From G963665495 sp963677785 (lineage in GTDB: Bacteria > Desulfobacterota > Desulfovibrionia > Desulfovibrionales > Desulfovibrionaceae): a stretch of 64,000 nt of DNA. This document shows positions 1 to 7,909 of this stretch, piece by piece. Under the pieces are notes generated by a model that saw only the letters and a program-made list of their open reading frames with translations, searched no databases and was not told the origin of the DNA. The position numbers were made by a program, and so were the translations under genes. Location of the stretch: contig CAXXDH010000003.1 of NCBI GenBank assembly GCA_963677785.2, positions 558,001 through 622,000 on the forward strand, given 5' to 3'. Numbering within the stretch: position 1 is the first letter of the stretch; every line of letters begins with the position of its first letter.

Positions 1-326
1 TGTTCGTCAGACAAACCAAGTAAGGCAATTCTCTGTCGTATCACAGGGATCTCACGTTCCATGAATTGTTTTTCTATGTATGCCCGACAAATCTCCGGAG
101 CATCGTGTTCGATAACACTGCCTGTTCCATGTACGGGGTTGATGATTCCCATATCGCGCAGTTGCGCGTGCGCGTTAGCCGCGGTGTTTGGCGTCACCCC
201 CATGTGTATTGCCGTTTCCCGTACGGAAGGAATGCGCTCTCCAGTGGGAAGCCTGCCTTCGATTATTTGCTCCATGTATAATTCTGCTATCTCAAGGTAC
301 TTACTTTTATTTGGAGTCGCTCTCAT
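1..326 (-). CDS. GntR-family transcriptional regulator, YtrA-like (N-terminal part, runs off the window)
   Basis: Reading leftward from the ATG at 324-326 gives a winged-helix GntR DNA-binding domain: a start MRATPNKSKYLEIAELYMEQ, then GRLPTGERIPSVRETA, then GVTPNTAANAHAQL and a GTGSVI wing. The pattern 'xLxxGxxLPSxRxxAxxxxVxxxTxxxAxxxLxxxG' is typical of GntR proteins, and the short linker afterwards suggests the YtrA branch, whose members are small and often sit with ABC transporter genes. Only about 108 codons are visible and the effector domain lies outside the window. A dyad at 350-371 just upstream of the start is a plausible autoregulatory site. Confidence is high for GntR and moderate for the YtrA branch. 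Confidence 0.85.
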   Translation of the reverse strand, partial: MRATPNKSKYLEIAELYMEQIIEGRLPTGERIPSVRETAIHMGVTPNTAANAHAQLRDMGIINPVHGTGSVIEHDAPEICRAYIEKQFMEREIPVIRQRIALLGLSDE

Positions 327-349
327 GTGTCTGTTCCCCATATGTATCA

Positions 350-371
350 GTGTTGTAGTTAACTAATACAC
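350..371 (-). promoter_or_regulatory. Candidate GntR operator (22-bp dyad)
   Basis: The sequence reads GTGT-TG-TAGTTAACTA-AT-ACAC, a perfect 10-bp palindromic core with 4-bp symmetric flanks. It lies 24 bp upstream of the GntR start codon, where an autoregulatory site would be expected. Binding by this regulator is an inference. Confidence 0.5.
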
Positions 372-510
372 AGGGACGATACTTTTGTCAACAGTTCGAA
401 TGTCGGGGGTCTCGCACGTAAAATATAGATCGTTATTTCAAGTTGTTAAGACATCAGATTTCAAAAGCGGCCAACAGGCTGGTGCGTTTTCGTCTTGAAA
501 CGAAGCTCGT

Positions 511-539
511 ATCTAAAACAATAGCCTATTGTTTCAGAT
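511..539. repeat. Imperfect 29-bp palindrome abutting the IS end
   Basis: The arms ATCTAAAACAATAG and CTATTGTTTCAGAT pair around a single C with one mismatch. It lies immediately left of the IS terminal repeat at 541. It could be a transcription terminator remnant or a preferred insertion target; nothing decides between these. Confidence 0.45.
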
Positions 540-540
540 A

Positions 541-1513
541 AGAAGACATCCGGCATGGTAGCTGCTAAAAATTCTCAGATACTTTTTAGAAGACATCCGG
601 CATGCAGTTTGCTTAAAATCTAAATTTTTTCTAAACATTTTAAATGAAACAATCATATGACTTCACAGAACTGCCGGATAGTTTATGGAAAAAAGCCGAA
701 CCACTTTTAGAACCCTTCAAGCGCAAGCGTTCGGGTGGCAGCCCGGCAACGCCTTTTAAAAGCATCTTGAACGGCATTATTTTTCGCCTCAAGACAGATT
801 GCCAATGGAATATGATTCCAAAATGTTATGGTTCGAAAAGCGTTATTCATGAACAGTATCGCCGAGGGGTAAGTGCTGGAGTTTTTGATCAGATTTGGAT
901 GCTTTGCTTGCAAGAATATCAAGACAACAAGGACTTGATTTGTCATGGCAATCCATGGACGGCTCTTTGATCCAAGCACCGGTTCGCGCAAAAAAAAGAA
1001 CAGAGTGAAGGACTCGGAAGCAACCCGACAGACAGAGGAAGAACGGGAAGTAAGATACATTTGAACGTTGATCAAAAAGGAATACCTCCGGGATCAGTAG
1101 CAGTTGGCGCGAATTTACACGATAGTCGACTTGTTGGGTTCACGATTGAACATAACAGTGATATTGCAGTTCAATTTCAAATTTGTTCCGGACGATTTCA
1201 CCTCTGCTTGGACAAAGATTACGACTACGACTGGGTTAAGGAAGAAGTCTTTGTATATGGCCTTGAGTCTCACATCCGATCACGGGGCGAAGAAAAAATT
1301 GATCAGGAAGAAAACAAACACCCCGCCCGCCGTTGGGTTGTGGAACGGACAATTGCCTGGCTGAAAGGTTTTTGTGGAATTCGTACCCGGTATTGCCGCT
1401 ATTTGAGCAATTTTGAAGCATCAGTAAAGTTGGCCTGTGCAATTATTATTTTCAGAAAAATCAAACAAGAGGCCTCTGAGCAATCACAGCAACTACCATG
1501 CCGGATGTCTTCT
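541..1513 (+). mobile_element. Decayed IS5-family insertion sequence
   Basis: The left end (from 541, AGAAGACATCCGGCATGGTA...) and the reverse complement of the right end (ending at 1513) match over about 25 bp with one mismatch, so they are the terminal inverted repeats. A third copy of the first 17 bp lies inside the left end at 588-604, so the left end looks partly duplicated. The element carries one transposase gene disrupted by frameshifts. I see no convincing target-site duplication. Confidence 0.8.
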
Positions 1514-1522
1514 AAGCACTAA
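644..1522 (+). pseudogene. IS5-family DDE transposase, frameshifted
   Basis: The N-terminal part (644-970) has the IS5 N-domain (MKQSYDFTELPDSLW..., 'FRLKTDCQWNMIP'). The C-terminal part (1061-1522) contains 'GANLHDSRL', 'CLDKDYDYD' and 'ARRWVVERTIAWLKGF', which carries the catalytic Glu. The first catalytic Asp lies in 'WQSMDGSLIQAPVR', readable only in another frame (about 932-990). Two compensating frameshifts, one near 931 and one in the A8 run at 990-997, therefore separate the parts, and the main frame stops at 968-970. The copy is almost certainly inactive. Confidence 0.85.
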
Positions 1523-2142
1523 GCATATGCAGCTGTATCGCATACTTGGTGTTGGAAATTGAATTTCAGACTTTCGAGTGTCATAATCCAGATAAGCAGT
1601 CATGAAACATTCCCGGCCCATAAGAAGTATTCGTATGAATCAGTGCATAAAATTTGTATTTTTCTTGCCCTGAGTTATTAAGAAGGCCACGCCGCAGATA
1701 ACAACTGTAGTTCCGGCAAATTGTAAAATGGTCCCTTAGAAGATACCGTCAGCGGGACAGCATGACTCGTTCAAATTTAGTGTGAATTGATACGGTTTGT
1801 TGGGTATCGCGCGCGCAACGCGCCAAAAGCTCATTTGGAAGGCCCCCTCACTGAGGATGCCAAGAAAGAAAAAAGGAAACAACAGATCGGAGCGACTTTC
1901 GGAAAACCTGATCGTGTCCGGGGCTGAAAAAGCCGATTTACCGATAAGGACCGAAAGTGCGGATACTCCATCAGGGCGCTGCCGGATAGGCATGACGCCG
2001 GATATACGTTAGCATCCGATGAGCTTTGTTTCGAAATTCTTGCTTGACTCCGGGACGGGGCCATATACGGACACGATTGTATTGAAGTGTATCTGGAAGG
2101 CCACCTCATTGGCGCTCACTTCCAACGCACTGGTAAAAGGGG
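1523..2142. other. Non-coding stretch, no gene recognised
   Basis: About 620 bp between the IS end and the small exported-protein gene. The short open frames here have no recognisable domain, ribosome site or compositional support. It may be degraded coding sequence, but I cannot assign it. Confidence 0.4.
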
Positions 2143-2418
2143 CTAGCGGCAGTAGGTACAGGCGGCCCAGGCCGCGTGATTGGGTGAGGTGAAGGTTCGT
2201 TGCGGGTCGACCTGCGGACATTGGACATAAAAGGCATCCAGTCCGTGAGGACGGTTTATCGTGGCGATCTTGTTCTGATTTCTATAGATGGTGGCGCTGA
2301 CGAATTCGCCGTTTCTATTATATTGAACGTTGTCGAAAGTGCACCTCGCGGACGCAGGGGCTGAAAAACAACACAGCCACAGCAGTGATACGCTGCAAAG
2401 GACAGATGCTGTTTTCAT
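2143..2418 (-). CDS. Small exported Cys-containing protein, function unknown
   Basis: A 91-residue protein starting MKTASVLCSVSLLWLCCFSA, a classic Sec signal peptide with probable cleavage after 'APASA'. The mature part is about 65 residues with four cysteines (RCTF, VQCP, ACTYCR end), suggesting disulfides or a metal site in the periplasm. The ATG at 2418 is preceded by GGAGCAGGAA, a good ribosome site; the open frame extends further upstream but without one. It lies just downstream of gpmA on the same strand. I do not recognise the family. The open frame and signal peptide are clear; the function is not. Confidence 0.65.
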   Translation of the reverse strand: MKTASVLCSVSLLWLCCFSAPASARCTFDNVQYNRNGEFVSATIYRNQNKIATINRPHGLDAFYVQCPQVDPQRTFTSPNHAAWAACTYCR

Positions 2419-2476
2419 TTCCTGCTCCGCGAGGCATTGCTGTTCCGCAAAAGCGCGGTCACGGCATTGGGTTCGG

Positions 2477-3226
2477 TTACGCGCCTTTGGAGGCCTGCTC
2501 GGCCACGGCCTTAGCCTTGGCGGCGATGGCTTCCTGATCCCCAAGGTAGTAGCTCTTGATGGGCTTGAGGTCCGCATCCAGCTCGTAAACCAGGGGAACG
2601 CCTGTGGGGATATTCAATCCGGTAATTTCATCATCGGAAATATTGTCCAGATACTTTACCAGGGCGCGCATGCTGTTGCCGTGGGCGGCAATAAGCAGCC
2701 GTTTGCCCGATTTAATGGCCGGAGCCAGCTCATTTTCCCAATACGGGACCACCCGGTCCACAGTGAGCTTGAGGGATTCCGTATGCGGCAGTTCGCTCTC
2801 AGTCAAAGCGGCGTAGCGCGGGTCTTTGCCGGGAAAGCGTTCGTCCGTGGATTCCAGTTCCGGGGGGGGCGTATCGTAGCTGCGGCGCCAGATAAACACC
2901 TGCTCCTCGCCGAACTTGTCGGCCATTTCTTTTTTGTTGAGTCCTTGCAACGCGCCGTAATGACGCTCATTCAAGCGCCAGCTTTTAATCACGGGCAGCC
3001 AGAGATTGTTCATGACGCCTTGGATGAGATGCAACGTAGTGATGGCACGGCGCAGATAGGACGTATAACAGACGTCGAATACGTAGCCGTTTTCAAGCAA
3101 GAGCTTGCCGCCTTCCAGGGCCTCCTGCTCACCCTGGGGAGTCAGGCCAACATCGGTCCAGCCGGTAAATCTGTTGGAAAGATTCCACTCACTTTGCCCA
3201 TGCCTGACCATTACCATTTTATACAT
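2477..3226 (-). CDS. gpmA: 2,3-bisphosphoglycerate-dependent phosphoglycerate mutase
   Basis: Interconverts 3-phosphoglycerate and 2-phosphoglycerate in glycolysis and gluconeogenesis, via a phosphohistidine. The 249-residue length is that of the dPGM family. The phosphohistidine motif is near the N-terminus (VRHGQSEWN), followed by 'NRFTGWTDVGLT', 'SYLRRAITT', 'RLNERHYGALQGLNK' and the second His in 'AAHGNSMRALVKYL'. All the usual active-site residues are visible. The C-terminus is Ala/Lys-rich. It is divergent from the perR-like gene. Confidence 0.97.
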   Translation of the reverse strand: MYKMVMVRHGQSEWNLSNRFTGWTDVGLTPQGEQEALEGGKLLLENGYVFDVCYTSYLRRAITTLHLIQGVMNNLWLPVIKSWRLNERHYGALQGLNKKEMADKFGEEQVFIWRRSYDTPPPELESTDERFPGKDPRYAALTESELPHTESLKLTVDRVVPYWENELAPAIKSGKRLLIAAHGNSMRALVKYLDNISDDEITGLNIPTGVPLVYELDADLKPIKSYYLGDQEAIAAKAKAVAEQASKGA

Positions 3227-3489
3227 GCGTGCCTCCTGCGAAACTGTGTATTTATTGAGGTATTAATGGGTGCGGAAAATACTTAACGGCCCGCACCGCG
3301 GCATAGCTCGGCCTTCTACCTAACATGTGCCGAAAAGATGTTGCAAGCTGTTGACGCACAAGTGTCGGTTGCGCCCTCATATGAGGTTATGACTGGACGA
3401 TGCCCGGCAGAATACAGCCGTTGCCGTCAGAGTACGATAACAGCCTTAATTTACGTGGTAATTTTTTTTCGTTTTTTTTCATCTTTTCC

Positions 3490-3540
3490 TTGACTCTTGG
3501 GACAAGTCCTCTATAATGACTCTCAACGGATAATCATTCT
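3490..3540 (+). promoter_or_regulatory. Promoter of the perR-like gene with a candidate PerR/Fur box
   Basis: TTGACT at 3490-3495 and TATAAT at 3512-3517, 16 bp apart, form a strong sigma-70 promoter. Just downstream, ATAATCATTCT (3530-3540; reverse complement AGAATGATTAT) resembles half of a Fur/PerR box and lies near the transcription start, as expected for autoregulation. The same motif occurs upstream of two neighbouring genes. Confidence 0.65.
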
Positions 3541-3570
3541 TACAAACGAATTTTTAGCACAAATACTTCC

Positions 3571-4026
3571 ATGACACAAACAACAAACAGATTGGACGCC
3601 CTGATCAAACGCCTCAAAGATAATGGACACCGTTTGACGCCCCAACGTCTGGCGATAGTTTCAGCCCTGGCCAACAGCTCGGCGCATCCGACTGCGGAAC
3701 AAATCCACAAGATGATTCTCAAGGATTTCCCCACTACCAGCCTTGCCACAGTATATAAAACAATCACTATGCTCAAGGAGCAAGGCGAAATTATCGAATT
3801 AAGTTTTGGGGACATGGGCAGCCGGTTCGACGCGAGAGACGCGGCCCCCCATCCGCATATCATTTGCACACGGTGCGGCAGCGTTTTCGACCTTGATGTG
3901 GAAGAGGCCTTCGAATCAGTCGATTTCAATGTACTGGCCACGAGAATGGCGGACAAGACCGGTTTTCGCATCGAATCCTATCGTTTGGATTTTTACGGCA
4001 TCTGCAGCAAGTGCCAAGATAAATAA
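3571..4026 (+). CDS. perR: Fur-family regulator, PerR-like
   Basis: A 151-residue Fur-family repressor. The N-terminal winged helix covers roughly residues 1-85 ('HRLTPQRLAIVSAL', 'TSLATVYKTITMLKEQGEI'). The dimerisation domain has structural-zinc cysteines C99xxC102 and C145xxC148, and candidate metal ligands H94, H96 and Asp near 107-109. An Asp rather than Glu in that last region is the usual hint of PerR over Fur, but this is not proof. The setting supports a peroxide-sensing role: it heads a cluster with peroxiredoxin and bacterioferritin. Its own promoter carries a Fur/PerR-like box. Confidence 0.85.
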   Translation: MTQTTNRLDALIKRLKDNGHRLTPQRLAIVSALANSSAHPTAEQIHKMILKDFPTTSLATVYKTITMLKEQGEIIELSFGDMGSRFDARDAAPHPHIICTRCGSVFDLDVEEAFESVDFNVLATRMADKTGFRIESYRLDFYGICSKCQDK

Positions 4027-4060
4027 TTTGCCTGCGCCCCTTGGATGGTGGCGCTTTTTT

Positions 4061-4086
4061 TTGACTTGTTACGGAGAATGATTATT
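4061..4086 (+). promoter_or_regulatory. Candidate PerR/Fur site upstream of the MBL/rhodanese gene
   Basis: TTGACT at 4061-4066 is followed by AGAATGATTATT at 4075-4086. The 11-mer AGAATGATTAT is identical to the reverse complement of the motif in the perR promoter. The rest of the 4027-4312 gap holds no gene I can support. Confidence 0.5.
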
Positions 4087-4312
4087 AAAAGAGAAGTTAA
4101 GTCAGAAAAAAAATATGCAGACACATTTTTCAGGAGATTTGCATTTAGCTCCTTTTCGAGTAACAAAAGGCTATTAAGAACTTTATTTTCCAGCTTCGCT
4201 GGCAGCGGTGAAAAAATGGCGGCTTGCCGCAACGACTGTTCGTACGCAGACGTGGGAAGGCAATACCCTACTGTCACCATCACCGGACGGAGCTTCACAA
4301 GGAGAGTTGCAA

Positions 4313-5695
4313 ATGTACTTTAACCAGATTTCAGTACCAGGTTTAGGCTGCCAGTCCTACGCCATTGGTTGCCCTGCGGCCAAGCAGATGATGGTGGTGG
4401 ATCCGAAGCGGGATATTCAGGATTACCTCGATATATCCAGAGAAGAAGGCATGCGGATCACCCATATCATCAATACGCATCTCCATGCCGATCATATCAG
4501 CGGCGATCAGGAACTCCGCGCAGCCACTGGAGCTGACATCTACATCAATGAAAGCGGCGTCCAAATCGAATACTCGCACAAAGCCCTGAACGAGGGGGAT
4601 CTCTTCGAGCTGGGTGCAGCCAAGGTGGAAGTGCTGCACACGCCCGGTCATACGCCCAATTCCATTTCTCTGCTGGTCACCGACAAAGCGCGTTCCGACG
4701 AACCGGAGATGATCCTGACCGGAGACCTGCTTTTTGTGGGCGACGTCGGCCGTCCGGACCTGGCCGGTGAGGAAATTCTGGACGAACAAGTACAAAATCT
4801 TTTCAACAGCCTCTACGTCAAGCTGGCCGATTATCCGGACCATTTGGAAGTTTTTCCGGCCCACGGACAGGGCTCCCTTTGCGGTCGCGGCATGAGCTCG
4901 AAAAAAAGCTCTACTCTCGGTTACGAACGCCGGGCCAACCGGATGCTGGCTTTTCCCTCTTTTGAGGAATTCAAAAAGGACGTCACATCGGGCTTTCCCA
5001 CGCGGCCCAAGAGCTTTACCCACATCATCAGCACCAATAAAAAAGGCGCGCATCTTCTGGATACGTGCCCCATGGACAAGGGACTGTCGCCGAAGCAGTT
5101 CGAGGAAATGATCGCAGACGGCGCGGTTGTCATAGACGCCCGCGACTCCGCGGCCTACGGAGGGTTTCATATTCCAGGCAGCATCAACATCGGATTCGAA
5201 AAACAACTGGCCAACTGGATCGGCATGGTTATCGACCCCGGATCGGATCTGCTGCTGGTGGTCAACGACCGCGGGGACTATGAACGCATGGTAACGGAAC
5301 TGCACCGTATCGGCTATGACCAGATCTTCGGCTACCTTTCCGGCGGCATCTCGGCCTGGCTGATGAGCGGCCGCCCGGTGAACCAGATGGAGCAGACCTC
5401 CCCGCAACAGCTCAACGCACGTATCCAATCCGGTGCACCCAAAATCATCGATGTCCGTACGCCCGATGAATGGGCACAGGGCAGTCTTCCCAATGCCATG
5501 CACCTGCCTTTGAGCGATATCCTCAACGGCAAGCTGCCGGATGCGAACAAAAAAGAGGAGCTGACCATGCTCTGCGGCAGTGGCTACCGCTCCAATATCG
5601 CGGGCAGCATATTGAAACGAGCCGGGTTTGAAAAAATCAAATCACTGGCCGGCGGCATGTTCGCCTACGCCAACGCCGGTTTGGCCATAAACTAA
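4313..5695 (+). CDS. Metallo-beta-lactamase-fold protein with two rhodanese domains (persulfide dioxygenase-like)
   Basis: 460 residues. The N-terminal MBL domain (about 1-250) has the metal motif HLHADH (56-61), a second His in 'HTPGHTPNS', 'LTGDLLFVGDVGRPDL' and a final His in 'FPAHGQGS', a pattern close to ETHE1-type persulfide dioxygenases. Two rhodanese domains follow. The first ('DARDSAAYGGFHIPGSINI') has no Cys where the catalytic loop should be (VNDRGDYE). The second has an active-looking loop, LCGSGYRSN. The ATG at 4313 is preceded by AAGGAGAG; the open frame extends 35 codons further upstream without support. A role in sulfane-sulfur or persulfide handling is inferred from domains and the PerR-like neighbour. 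Confidence 0.88.
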   Translation: MYFNQISVPGLGCQSYAIGCPAAKQMMVVDPKRDIQDYLDISREEGMRITHIINTHLHADHISGDQELRAATGADIYINESGVQIEYSHKALNEGDLFELGAAKVEVLHTPGHTPNSISLLVTDKARSDEPEMILTGDLLFVGDVGRPDLAGEEILDEQVQNLFNSLYVKLADYPDHLEVFPAHGQGSLCGRGMSSKKSSTLGYERRANRMLAFPSFEEFKKDVTSGFPTRPKSFTHIISTNKKGAHLLDTCPMDKGLSPKQFEEMIADGAVVIDARDSAAYGGFHIPGSINIGFEKQLANWIGMVIDPGSDLLLVVNDRGDYERMVTELHRIGYDQIFGYLSGGISAWLMSGRPVNQMEQTSPQQLNARIQSGAPKIIDVRTPDEWAQGSLPNAMHLPLSDILNGKLPDANKKEELTMLCGSGYRSNIAGSILKRAGFEKIKSLAGGMFAYANAGLAIN

Positions 5696-5720
5696 ACCGT
5701 CCGCGGAACCATAGACGTCA

Positions 5721-5750
5721 CGCCGGGCTGGCAAGCCTTCCAGCCCGGCG
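5721..5750 (+). terminator. Strong GC hairpin after the MBL/rhodanese gene
   Basis: CGCCGGGCTGG and CCAGCCCGGCG form a perfect 11-bp stem with an 8-nt loop, 26 bp after the stop codon. There is no U-tract, so it may be an attenuating or mRNA-stabilising hairpin rather than an intrinsic terminator. Confidence 0.5.
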
Positions 5751-5874
5751 AGTGATAACAGCTGGAAGCTCTGTTTCCGGAAAGGGACACTTGCGCCCAG
5801 CGAAATAGGTAAGAGTATTTTACTTCGGTCAACCTAAACAGAAAAGTTTATTAAATTTTACAAAGGAGACACCC

Positions 5875-6597
5875 ATGGCAGACAGCCAACCTATCGGATG
5901 CGACCGGCCTGGCGGCGTAATTCTCGATGCGGAAAATCAACCTGAAAACACCCCCGTGCAATCTCAAGAAAAAGGAGAAACTTCCATGTTGGTAAAGATC
6001 GGACACAAAGCCCCTGATTTTGCAGCCCCCGCGTACCTGAACGGCGATTTCACCACCGTCAAACTGTCCGACCAGCTCGGTAAGTGGGTCGTATTGTGTT
6101 TTTACCCCGGCGATTTCACCTTTGTCTGCGCAACGGAGATTTCCTCCATTGCCGAAAAGAACGACGTGTTTGAGGAAATGGGCGTACAGGTGCTTTCCAT
6201 GAGCACGGACAGCCCCTTCGTGCATAAGGTATGGGTGGACAACGAGCTGTCCAAGATGACCAGCAAGGGCACCATCCCCTTCCCCATGCTTTCCGACGGC
6301 GGCGGCAATATCGGCGAGGCATACGGCGTTTATGATCCGGAAGGCGGCGTGGACGTACGCGGACGCTTTCTGATCGACCCGGACGGCATTGTCGTGGGTT
6401 ACGAAATTCTTACCCCGCCCGTGGGCCGCAACGTTTCCGAGACCATTCGCCAGCTCCAGGCCTTCCAGTACGTCCGTGAGAATCCTTCTCAGGTGACGGT
6501 TTCCGGCTGGAGACCCGGAAAAACCGTACTGACTCCCGGACCTGCCCTGGTGGGCAACGTCTGGAAAGAATTCAAAGTTGAGACCGCTTTTGATTAA
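5875..6597 (+). CDS. Peroxiredoxin (AhpC/Prx family), two possible starts
   Basis: Thiol peroxidase reducing H2O2 and organic peroxides. The peroxidatic Cys lies in 'YPGDFTFVCATE' (residue 85 from the first ATG). The usual C-terminal resolving-Cys motif (VCP.xW) is replaced by 'VSGWRPG', so no resolving Cys is present there; another Cys precedes the active site (VVLCFYPG). Two in-frame ATGs each have a good ribosome site: 5875 (AAAGGAGACACCC) and 5986 (AAAAAGGAGAAACTTCC). The long form adds 37 residues including one more Cys (PIGCDRPGG). The core family fold begins at the second ATG. The neighbours support an oxidative-stress role. Confidence 0.92.
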   Translation: MADSQPIGCDRPGGVILDAENQPENTPVQSQEKGETSMLVKIGHKAPDFAAPAYLNGDFTTVKLSDQLGKWVVLCFYPGDFTFVCATEISSIAEKNDVFEEMGVQVLSMSTDSPFVHKVWVDNELSKMTSKGTIPFPMLSDGGGNIGEAYGVYDPEGGVDVRGRFLIDPDGIVVGYEILTPPVGRNVSETIRQLQAFQYVRENPSQVTVSGWRPGKTVLTPGPALVGNVWKEFKVETAFD

Positions 6598-6612
6598 GTC
6601 CTGACGACCGGC

Positions 6613-6646
6613 AGCGGCCGGACCGCCTGTTGGCGGTCCGGCCGCT
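6613..6646 (+). terminator. Long GC hairpin after the peroxiredoxin gene
   Basis: AGCGGCCGGACCGCC, loop TGTT, GGCGGTCCGGCCGCT: a perfect 15-bp stem 15 bp after the stop codon, without a U-tract. It probably ends or stabilises the transcript. Confidence 0.6.
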
Positions 6647-6790
6647 GAGCAGATACGGCAAACATTATACGTTGCAACGAGTTATCCGGCTCCAAGAAAA
6701 CACCGAGGAACAACCTCATCGTCTCATTGATATGCAAACAAATTTCCGCTGACGGACTTGGACAACTTGCAAAAAAAGCTTAATACTAAA

Positions 6791-6801
6791 ACTATCATTC
6801 T
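6791..6801 (+). promoter_or_regulatory. Third AGAATGAT-type motif, upstream of bacterioferritin
   Basis: ACTATCATTCT; its reverse complement AGAATGATAGT matches the two upstream PerR/Fur-like motifs at 9 of 11 positions, including the full AGAATGAT core. The gap 6647-7023 otherwise holds one 70-codon open frame (6758-6970) that I do not believe is a gene. Confidence 0.4.
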
Positions 6802-7023
6802 AAACAGGAACCGAGGAGCACGGCGTTATTTAGCGTACGCTATGCCTGCTGCCGTCCGCGGATATGGAGACATTCTGCCGGTGGAGTGCCCTTTCACCCG
6901 GGAATTCTCTGAGGAGCAGCCTGTATTCCATTTGCTGGAGAAAGGCCCCGGCACCGGAAAGCGCATCTGACCGACGGGAACCATTCTGACAGCAATGCCA
7001 ACCCATTCAAAAGGAGAAGGATT

Positions 7024-7560
7024 GTGGCAACAAAGGAAGAAAGAAAAGAAAAAGTTATCGAGGCGTTGAACAAAGCCAGGTCCATGGAACTCCATGCCAT
7101 CTCCCAGTACATGAACCAGCATTACAATCTGGATGACATGGACTACGGCGAAATGGCCAAAAACATGAAGCTGGTGGCCATTGACGAAATGCGCCACGCC
7201 GAACAATTCGCCGAGCGCATCAAGGAACTGGGCGGCGAGCCCACATCCGAACTGGCTGATGTGGTTCAAAAAGGCCAGGAAGTAAAACTCATCTTCAGTT
7301 TCGACACCGGGCTGGAAGACAACACCATTGATAACTATAATGAATTCCTGCAGATCTGCAGAGAAAACGGTGACAACATCACTGCGAAGCTGTTCGAACA
7401 GATCATCGACGAAGAACAGACCCACATGAACTACTTCGACAACGTCGACAGCCACATCAAAAACCTGGGAGATGCGTACCTTTCCCGTATTGCCGGTACG
7501 CCTTCTTCCACCGGTCTGGCTGATCAGGGCTTTGTCATCGCCGCTGGCGGAGGCGAATAA
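7024..7560 (+). CDS. bfr: Bacterioferritin, Desulfovibrio type
   Basis: Iron-storage and detoxifying protein that oxidises Fe(II) at a dinuclear centre in a 24-mer shell. 178 residues; ferroxidase ligands are visible as E22 (SMELHA), E55 and H58 (IDEMRHAE), a Glu in 'ICRENG' and 'IIDEEQTH'. The haem-ligand Met is M56. The C-terminal 'HIKNLGDAYLSRIAGTPSSTG' closely resembles what I recall of the D. desulfuricans protein, which binds iron-coproporphyrin III. The start is GTG at 7024, after AAAAGGAGAAGG. Probably under PerR-like control. Confidence 0.95.
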   Translation: MATKEERKEKVIEALNKARSMELHAISQYMNQHYNLDDMDYGEMAKNMKLVAIDEMRHAEQFAERIKELGGEPTSELADVVQKGQEVKLIFSFDTGLEDNTIDNYNEFLQICRENGDNITAKLFEQIIDEEQTHMNYFDNVDSHIKNLGDAYLSRIAGTPSSTGLADQGFVIAAGGGE

Positions 7561-7626
7561 ACACACAAGCTCATTTCCGCCTTAAAACAATACGGGACTC
7601 CCTGTAGCAAACGGAGTCTCAGGCGA

Positions 7627-7857
7627 TCAAGCGCATGAATCATCTCTGGCGGAATCCGCTTCTGCCGGAGATTTTTTCTTTTTCCTTCCCAGCAGCCTGC
7701 TGAGCAATCCGTACGAGCCGAGTCCCGCGGCTCCGCTTGCCCCCGCGAGCATTCAAGGAGGACAGGCAGCACCGCCCCCGGCAAACAGTCCGACAAGCAA
7801 TGCGAATACACCGCCGCCTACGAGAAAGGACAGTATTTTTGGAAGGTTCTTACGCAT
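7627..7857 (-). CDS. Small membrane protein ORF with an in-frame UGA (CPPU motif)
   Basis: From ATG 7857 the frame reads MRKNLPKILSFLVGGG..., a 20-residue membrane segment, then 'GGAACPP', then UGA at 7753-7755, immediately followed in the same frame by MLAGASGAAGLGSYGLL, 'LGRKKKKSP' and a stop at 7627-7629. The part after the UGA has no ribosome site of its own (the preceding bases are CCTCCTT). Reading the UGA as selenocysteine gives a CxxU redox-type motif, and a 6-bp hairpin at 7715-7733 lies 25 nt downstream with G at loop position 2. Alternatives: a nonsense-mutated gene or two remnants. The ribosome site at 7857 is weak. Confidence 0.4.
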
Positions 7858-7909
7858 TCCTGTATACTACACCAAAAGGGCCTGATACCACAAGTCCCTG
7901 CCGGATAAA

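Noticed and set aside
6758..6970. 70-codon plus-strand frame before bacterioferritin
   Set aside because: No ribosome site or domain; it covers a promoter and the AGAATGAT-type motif.
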